Notes under the pieces: generated by a model
What the model was told of the DNA's origin: nothing
Databases searched by the model: none
The model's input: the letters and a program-made list of their open reading frames with translations, nothing else
Part shown: one piece after another, positions 6,512-9,635 of the stretch
Layout: each line of letters begins with the position of its first letter
Numbering within the stretch: the first letter of the stretch is position 1
Source: Nitrospinaceae bacterium
GTDB taxonomy: Bacteria > Nitrospinota > Nitrospinia > Nitrospinales > VA-1
Length of the DNA stretch: 9,635 nt
Direction of reading: 5' to 3'
NCBI GenBank assembly: GCA_029937635.1
Contig: JAPYPM010000078.1
Location: 1 to 9,635, forward strand
Program-made: the position numbers and the translations under genes

Positions 6512-7273
6512 ATGGGATATCTACTGGCCATAATAAGAATAACTCTATTAGTCCCGACCTATATTTTTTTTGGACTGATAGGTTTTGGATTATTCTTTAT
6601 TTACTTTTGGTCTAAAGAAACTTATTACCGTAAAGTTATTTTCTTTTCCCGATTATGGGCACTATGCTCATGCTTGTTGCTCAATATTAAAATTAAAGTG
6701 ACCTATGAATCTATGGTTGAACAAGGTTCTCTTATCATTGCAAATCATGTTGGCGTACCAGATATTTTTGTTATGGGTTCCTGTTTCCCATCTTTTTTTG
6801 TGTCTAAAGTAGACGTCAGGCGATGGCCTTTGATGGGCTGGTTATCACAACTTGGCGCTACTATTTTCGTGGACAGAAACCGAAAGCAACAGGTCCGCTC
6901 CACGATTGACCAACTTCAATATCGCTTAAAGGCAAAGTGTTCTGTAATTCTTTTTCCTGAAGCCCAAGCCACCGATGGCAAGGATATTTTACCGTTTAAA
7001 TCATCCTATTTCGAAGCAGCTATTCAAACTGGAAAACCAGTAGTACCTGTTGTCATTACCTATCATGACAATAATCAACCATCAGTTGCCTGTTGGTATA
7101 ATATTAATTTTCTCACTCATCTTTTTAGACTATTAAAACAAAAGCAGTTAAATACAACCGTTCAAATTCTATCGACGGTTCAAGGGGAGACTGACCGCAA
7201 AGTTTTGGCAAATAAATGTTACGATGTTATGCAAAATGCACACTTAAATTTAGCGAAGCAAGCTGAGTGCTAG
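6512..7273 (+). CDS. PlsC-like 1-acylglycerol-3-phosphate acyltransferase family protein
   Basis: A 253-aa membrane-associated acyltransferase of the PlsC/LPLAT family, which moves a fatty acyl group from acyl-ACP or acyl-CoA to lysophosphatidate or a similar lysolipid. A hydrophobic N-terminus (about residues 4-33, one long or two short helices) would anchor it to the inner membrane. The catalytic HX4D motif is NHVGVPD (78-84) with His79 and Asp84. Motif II is FVDRNR (119-124), and motif III is LFPEAQATDG (147-156) followed by LPFKSSYFEAA. Motif III normally reads FPEG; here Ala151 replaces the glycine. The motif PVVPVVI matches block IV. It could be the main PlsC or a specialised paralogue acting on another lysolipid; the substrate cannot be read from the sequence. 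The ATG lies 7 bp after the preceding stop and lacks a Shine-Dalgarno sequence, pointing to coupled expression with the SGNH-like gene. Confidence 0.85.
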   Translation: MGYLLAIIRITLLVPTYIFFGLIGFGLFFIYFWSKETYYRKVIFFSRLWALCSCLLLNIKIKVTYESMVEQGSLIIANHVGVPDIFVMGSCFPSFFVSKVDVRRWPLMGWLSQLGATIFVDRNRKQQVRSTIDQLQYRLKAKCSVILFPEAQATDGKDILPFKSSYFEAAIQTGKPVVPVVITYHDNNQPSVACWYNINFLTHLFRLLKQKQLNTTVQILSTVQGETDRKVLANKCYDVMQNAHLNLAKQAEC

Positions 7274-7369
7274 AACTGGGATTTGTATTTCACTGCACCA
7301 ATCATTTTTGATACTTGTCTATAGTAATTTTTTTTGAGAAGCCAAACTGGTAACTTTTGATTATTTAAA

Positions 7370-7876
7370 ATGCTTTTATCATTCCAAGAAAAAAATCCTC
7401 GCATTGATTCCTCAGCCTTTATTGTTGAAAGCGCTGCGATAATTGGTGATGTAGTAATAGGTGCGGAAAGTAGTATTTGGTTCAATGCAGTGATTCGCGG
7501 CGATGTCAATTATATTAGCATCGGGAAACGTTCTAATATTCAGGATGGTTGCGTGCTCCATGTGTCTCGAAAAAGCTACCCGCTGATAATTGGAGACGAA
7601 GTAACCGTCGGACACAATGCTACCCTTCATGCCTGTACCATTGAATCTCGCTGTCTTATTGGAATGGGCGCGATAGTAATGGATGGTTCGATAATTGAGG
7701 AAAACTGTATAGTTGGTGCAGGTTCCCTAGTAACTCCAAATACTACTATACAGCCCGGATGTCTGGTAATAGGCGCTCCGGCAAAAGTTAAACGGAAGCT
7801 TACTGATAATGAGATCCGCTCGATTCTCGACTCGGCACGCCATTATGTAAACGATATTAAATCTTATTTATATTAA
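7370..7876 (+). CDS. Gamma-class carbonic anhydrase family protein (left-handed beta-helix)
   Basis: A 168-aa hexapeptide-repeat protein of the YrdA/PaaY/CaiE group related to the archaeal gamma carbonic anhydrase Cam. Repeats of the type [IV]-G-x-x from about residue 24 to 145 build the left-handed beta-helix, and a C-terminal helix (about 150-165) closes it. The metal ligands are visible: His64 (GCVLHVS), His82 and His87 (VGHNATLH), with the 5-residue spacing of Cam His117/His122. Arg43, Asp45 (IRGDVN), Gln58 and Asp59 (NIQDG) are also conserved. Members form trimers that bind Zn or Fe; some hydrate CO2 and others are inactive, so catalysis is likely but not certain. The acidic active-site loop of Cam is absent, as is normal for this subgroup. 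It follows the acyltransferase after 96 bp without a clear Shine-Dalgarno sequence, and its stop overlaps the next start. Confidence 0.9.
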   Translation: MLLSFQEKNPRIDSSAFIVESAAIIGDVVIGAESSIWFNAVIRGDVNYISIGKRSNIQDGCVLHVSRKSYPLIIGDEVTVGHNATLHACTIESRCLIGMGAIVMDGSIIEENCIVGAGSLVTPNTTIQPGCLVIGAPAKVKRKLTDNEIRSILDSARHYVNDIKSYLY

Positions 7877-8778
7877 TGAATAAATCTACTGAGAAAACTC
7901 CTATTTCAATTTCACTTGGTGTTATAGGTGGAAGCGGTGCTTATGATCTACTGGCTAATAAAGCGCTAGGTGAAAATATTAATACCCTCACATTAGAAAC
8001 TCCTTTTGGGAAAAGCGCCCCGATTCACCATTTTCGAGCTGGCAACTTAGAATACCTGTTTCTGTCACGACACGGAGAAAAAGACTATTCAATCACTGCC
8101 CCCTTTGTTAATTATCGTGCCAATATTTATGCCCTTAAAGAGTGCGGTGTTGATCGTATTATTTCTTGGTCTGGCCCAGGAATCATCAATACGTTTTTTA
8201 AGCCCGGTGAGTATGTATTACCCAATGATATCATTGACGAAACAAAAAATCGTCAAACCACTTTTTTTAAGAACCGCGGTATTGGTTTTATTCGACAAGA
8301 CAGTCCCTTTTGTCCTCAAATCAAAAACGTAGTACATGACTCAATGCACTCACTTGGCCTACCTCATCATGATCAAGGAGTCTATGTCTGCTCTGAAGGA
8401 CCACGGCTCGAAACTCCTGCTGAAATTAAAAAATTTCGTTTATATGGTGGAGATCTTATTGGTATGACCCTTGTCCCAGAACTCTTTCTAGCCCGCGAAC
8501 TTGAAATATGTTATGCATCTATTTGCTACCTAACCAATTTTGCGGAAGGCACGGTCACACGAGAGTTTAAAACAGGAGAGTTATTTGAAGGTATGCAAAC
8601 AGATCAAGAAAAAAAACAAGTTGAAAAATCTATTTCTCACTTTCCCAGCATTCTTGCTGGAACATTTCTAAACCTATATAAAACTAAACGAGCATGCCAC
8701 TGTAAACACGCTATGGATAGATATAAAAAGAAAGGCGTAATTAATGATGATTGGCATACTTGGCTAGGCCCTGCATAA
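7876..8778 (+). CDS. MTAP/PNP-family purine nucleoside phosphorylase
   Basis: A 300-aa member of the methylthioadenosine phosphorylase / trimeric purine nucleoside phosphorylase family, which splits a purine nucleoside with phosphate into base and (5-methylthio)ribose 1-phosphate. Phosphate contacts are GGSGAY (18-23), RHG (65-67) and FVNYRAN. EGPRLET (174-180) and GMT (196-198) form the ribose and base pocket. Where MTA phosphorylases have TDYD (human Asp220 and Asp222, which contact the adenine), this protein has TNFAEG (220-225). Asn at that place is typical of enzymes acting on 6-oxopurines. The usual 'GSL' loop is also replaced by SGPGIIN. A C-terminal cysteine-containing tail ends in DDWHTWLG. 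It may therefore use methylthioinosine, inosine or guanosine instead of, or besides, MTA, so I give no symbol. The ATG overlaps the preceding TAA by one base (TAATG), a sign of translational coupling. No other mtn genes are present. Confidence 0.9.
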   Translation: MNKSTEKTPISISLGVIGGSGAYDLLANKALGENINTLTLETPFGKSAPIHHFRAGNLEYLFLSRHGEKDYSITAPFVNYRANIYALKECGVDRIISWSGPGIINTFFKPGEYVLPNDIIDETKNRQTTFFKNRGIGFIRQDSPFCPQIKNVVHDSMHSLGLPHHDQGVYVCSEGPRLETPAEIKKFRLYGGDLIGMTLVPELFLARELEICYASICYLTNFAEGTVTREFKTGELFEGMQTDQEKKQVEKSISHFPSILAGTFLNLYKTKRACHCKHAMDRYKKKGVINDDWHTWLGPA

Positions 8779-8781
8779 AAT

Positions 8782-8961
8782 ATGGTACCCAATCGAATAG
8801 TTAGATATTTTTATTACCTAGGCTATGCTCTAGCTCAAACTGGCCGAACTAAATTCCCTGTCTTTAAAGATAGCCTGGGGGTTTTTTACACTGCCTATCT
8901 TTGCGAAAATTACTGCATAAAGGAACCATTTCGCTACCCATCAACTTACGGCCGTAATTAA
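8782..8961 (+). CDS. Possible 59-aa hypothetical protein
   Basis: An ATG only 3 nt after the phosphorylase stop opens a frame of 59 codons ending at TAA (8959-8961). The product would be very rich in aromatic residues, with about nine tyrosines (for example RYFYYLGYALAQTG and SLGVFYTAYLCENY) and two cysteines. The tight spacing fits an operon member. I do not recognise it, and there is no Shine-Dalgarno sequence. A terminator-like hairpin and T tract lie within the frame, which argues against it. It may equally be a chance ORF. Confidence 0.3.
   Translation: MVPNRIVRYFYYLGYALAQTGRTKFPVFKDSLGVFYTAYLCENYCIKEPFRYPSTYGRN
8817..8887 (+). terminator. Candidate intrinsic terminator of the nadB-ftsK-phosphorylase operon
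   Basis: CCTAGGCTAT (8817-8826) pairs over 10 positions, with one G-U, with ATAGCCTGGG (8870-8879). Two more G and a run of six T (8882-8887) follow. The 43-nt loop is long and holds a smaller palindrome, CTGTCT-TTAA-AGATAG, next to the 3' arm. A GC-containing stem directly before a T run is the classic rho-independent form, but the long loop weakens the call. Confidence 0.45.
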
Positions 8962-9009
8962 TTGACCATAATGTCTGACCTTTTTTTTCTATTAACTAAA
9001 ACTTATATG
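8962..9009 (+). promoter_or_regulatory. Possible promoter region of the TPR lipoprotein gene
   Basis: TTGACC (8962-8967) and CTGACC (8975-8980) are -35-like. TAAAAC (8997-9002), 16 nt after the second, is a 4-of-6 match to the -10, and TATATG (9004-9009) is another. Between them is an eight-T run (8981-8988). No single pair is convincing, but the gap after the candidate terminator suggests that the lipoprotein gene has its own promoter here. Confidence 0.3.
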
Positions 9010-9029
9010 TCATCGCCGTATCAACTTTT

Positions 9030-9368
9030 ATGAAAAATTTAATTTTAATTCTACTATTCGCATTAGCCATCACTAATTGCAACAAAACTAAAGAGACCCC
9101 TCTCCTATTACCAATAGCAGCAGAACCTTCGGCAAAGTTACATAACAATAAAGGAATTAGATATTTCAATAATGGTAAATATTTAGAAGCCCTAATCCAA
9201 TTTACTCAAGCCAGCGTCGCAGATAGCACCACAGGAGAAATCTATTTTAACCTGGGATTAACGCAACACCTGAAGGGCAATCAGGAAAAAGCAAAAAACC
9301 TTTTTAAACAAGCTCGCCAATTTGCCAATGGTAATAAAAAAATTCTAGAGTCCACACTGATAAAATAA
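9030..9368 (+). CDS. Small TPR-repeat lipoprotein, function unknown
   Basis: A 112-aa protein. Residues 1-17 form a lipoprotein signal: Lys2, a hydrophobic core (LILILLFALAI), then TNC with Cys17 as the likely lipidated residue. The lipobox is non-standard (Ile-Thr-Asn-Cys rather than Leu-Ala-Gly-Cys); Asn before Cys occurs in some lineages. After a short proline-containing linker come two tetratricopeptide repeats, about residues 35-68 (KGIRYFNNGKYLEALIQFTQA) and 69-102 (YFNLGLTQHLKGNQEKAKNLFKQA). Each has the expected G-Y/F and A spacing, so the protein is likely a membrane-anchored periplasmic protein-binding scaffold. It is too short to hold a catalytic domain. No partner can be inferred: the gene stands 251 bp after the phosphorylase, with non-coding DNA downstream. 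No Shine-Dalgarno sequence precedes the ATG. Confidence 0.75.
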   Translation: MKNLILILLFALAITNCNKTKETPLLLPIAAEPSAKLHNNKGIRYFNNGKYLEALIQFTQASVADSTTGEIYFNLGLTQHLKGNQEKAKNLFKQARQFANGNKKILESTLIK

Positions 9369-9418
9369 CATCTTCATCCCTGATCATTTTTTTTAAAACA
9401 GCTTCTTTTCTTCAAAAC

Positions 9419-9452
9419 AAAAGTGCGCTTTTCTATATTCCACGCCACTTTT
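9419..9452. terminator. Hairpin downstream of the lipoprotein gene, possible terminator
   Basis: AAAAGTG (9419-9425) and CACTTTT (9446-9452) are perfect 7-bp arms. CG (9426-9427) can add two pairs with CG (9443-9444) if one C bulges. Read rightwards only four T close the stem. Read leftwards the tail is TTTTGTTTT, so it would work better against transcription from the right. An unpaired eight-T run (9387-9394) lies between it and the lipoprotein stop. Confidence 0.35.
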
Positions 9453-9538
9453 AGAAAATAAATTCTTGCCACACATCTTCTCACGGTCATTGACTTCACT
9501 CGTTAGAACAGTCTTTTTTATATTAATAAATTGAGATA

Positions 9539-9583
9539 TGTTAAAATACAGCGAATTGACGCTTACTACGAAAAGTTTATTTT
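9539..9583 (+). promoter_or_regulatory. Candidate tandem promoters for a gene beyond the window
   Basis: TGT-TAAAAT (9539-9547) fits an extended -10 element. TTGACG (9556-9561), 16 nt before TATTTT (9578-9583), fits a sigma-70 promoter with a weak -10. No ORF starts in the remaining bases, so either promoter would serve a gene to the right of the window. Confidence 0.35.
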
Positions 9584-9595
9584 AGAAGTTTATTT
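9573..9595. repeat. 10-bp direct repeat in the promoter region
   Basis: AAGTTTATTT occurs at 9573-9582 and again at 9586-9595, a 13-bp period with a TAG spacer. It overlaps the TATTTT box and lies just upstream of the final -35 hexamer, a place where a regulator site or an AT-rich UP-like element would sit. In such AT-rich DNA chance is possible. Confidence 0.35.
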
Positions 9596-9626
9596 AAACA
9601 TTTACATCTTTGAGGACAGTAATTCA

Positions 9627-9632
9627 TTGACA
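9627..9632 (+). promoter_or_regulatory. Perfect -35 hexamer at the window edge
   Basis: TTGACA lies 3 bp from the end of the window and follows an AT-rich tract. Its -10 partner would fall outside, so the promoter cannot be confirmed here. Confidence 0.35.
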
Positions 9633-9635
9633 AAC

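Noticed and set aside
7270..7630. Minus-strand frames around the start of the carbonic anhydrase gene
   Set aside because: They overlap a well-conserved hexapeptide-repeat gene and show no motif of their own.
8105..8332. 75-codon plus-strand frame inside the phosphorylase gene
   Set aside because: It is an out-of-frame shadow of the conserved phosphorylase region.
9387..9394. Eight-T run after the lipoprotein gene as an intrinsic terminator
   Set aside because: No GC-containing hairpin directly precedes it; TGATCA is a palindrome without a loop.
9490..9524. Promoter TTGACT with TATATT
   Set aside because: The gap of 23 nt is too long for a sigma-70 promoter.

Overview
This is an AT-rich, densely coded stretch of bacterial chromosome. 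The gene set points to a Gram-negative, free-living bacterium: a type IV pilin, a PlsC-type acyltransferase, a lipoprotein signal peptide and de novo NAD synthesis from aspartate. No phage, transposon, CRISPR or rRNA/tRNA signature is visible. The pilin style, a 'WSGPG'-type MTA phosphorylase and an N-C lipobox fit AT-rich lineages around Deltaproteobacteria, SAR324 or Nitrospinota better than enteric bacteria. This placement is an impression from family resemblance, not a computed one.

Left part (1-813, minus strand): the first 34 codons of rsfS (ribosomal silencing factor) lie directly behind nadD (nicotinate-nucleotide adenylyltransferase), the common nadD-rsfS pair. A 298-bp divergent region (814-1111) then holds a nadD Shine-Dalgarno sequence, a weak nadD promoter and an extended -10 promoter facing the pilin gene.

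Middle (1112-8778, plus strand): an orphan type IV pilin is followed by an apparent operon. Its genes are nadB (L-aspartate oxidase), ftsK (septal DNA translocase, overlapping nadB by 8 bp), an SGNH-hydrolase-like protein, a PlsC-like acyltransferase, a gamma-class carbonic anhydrase and an MTAP/PNP-family phosphorylase that starts on the last base of the preceding stop codon. A near-consensus promoter sits so close to nadB that the nadB mRNA is predicted to be leaderless. A hairpin with a T tract (8817-8887) probably ends the operon, although a tightly linked 59-codon ORF overlaps it.

Right part (8779-9635): a small TPR lipoprotein gene is followed by a 267-bp non-coding region. This holds a hairpin, candidate promoters and a 10-bp direct repeat, and ends in a perfect -35 hexamer, so a promoter probably drives a gene just outside the window.

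Most genes are housekeeping. NadB and NadD are two steps of one pathway, the SGNH-like and PlsC-like proteins may form an acyl-group remodelling pair, and the other operon members have no obvious shared pathway. I see no clear new multi-gene system. The points most worth a second look are the predicted leaderless nadB and the general scarcity of Shine-Dalgarno sequences, the altered purine-binding motif of the phosphorylase, and the SGNH/acyltransferase pair.
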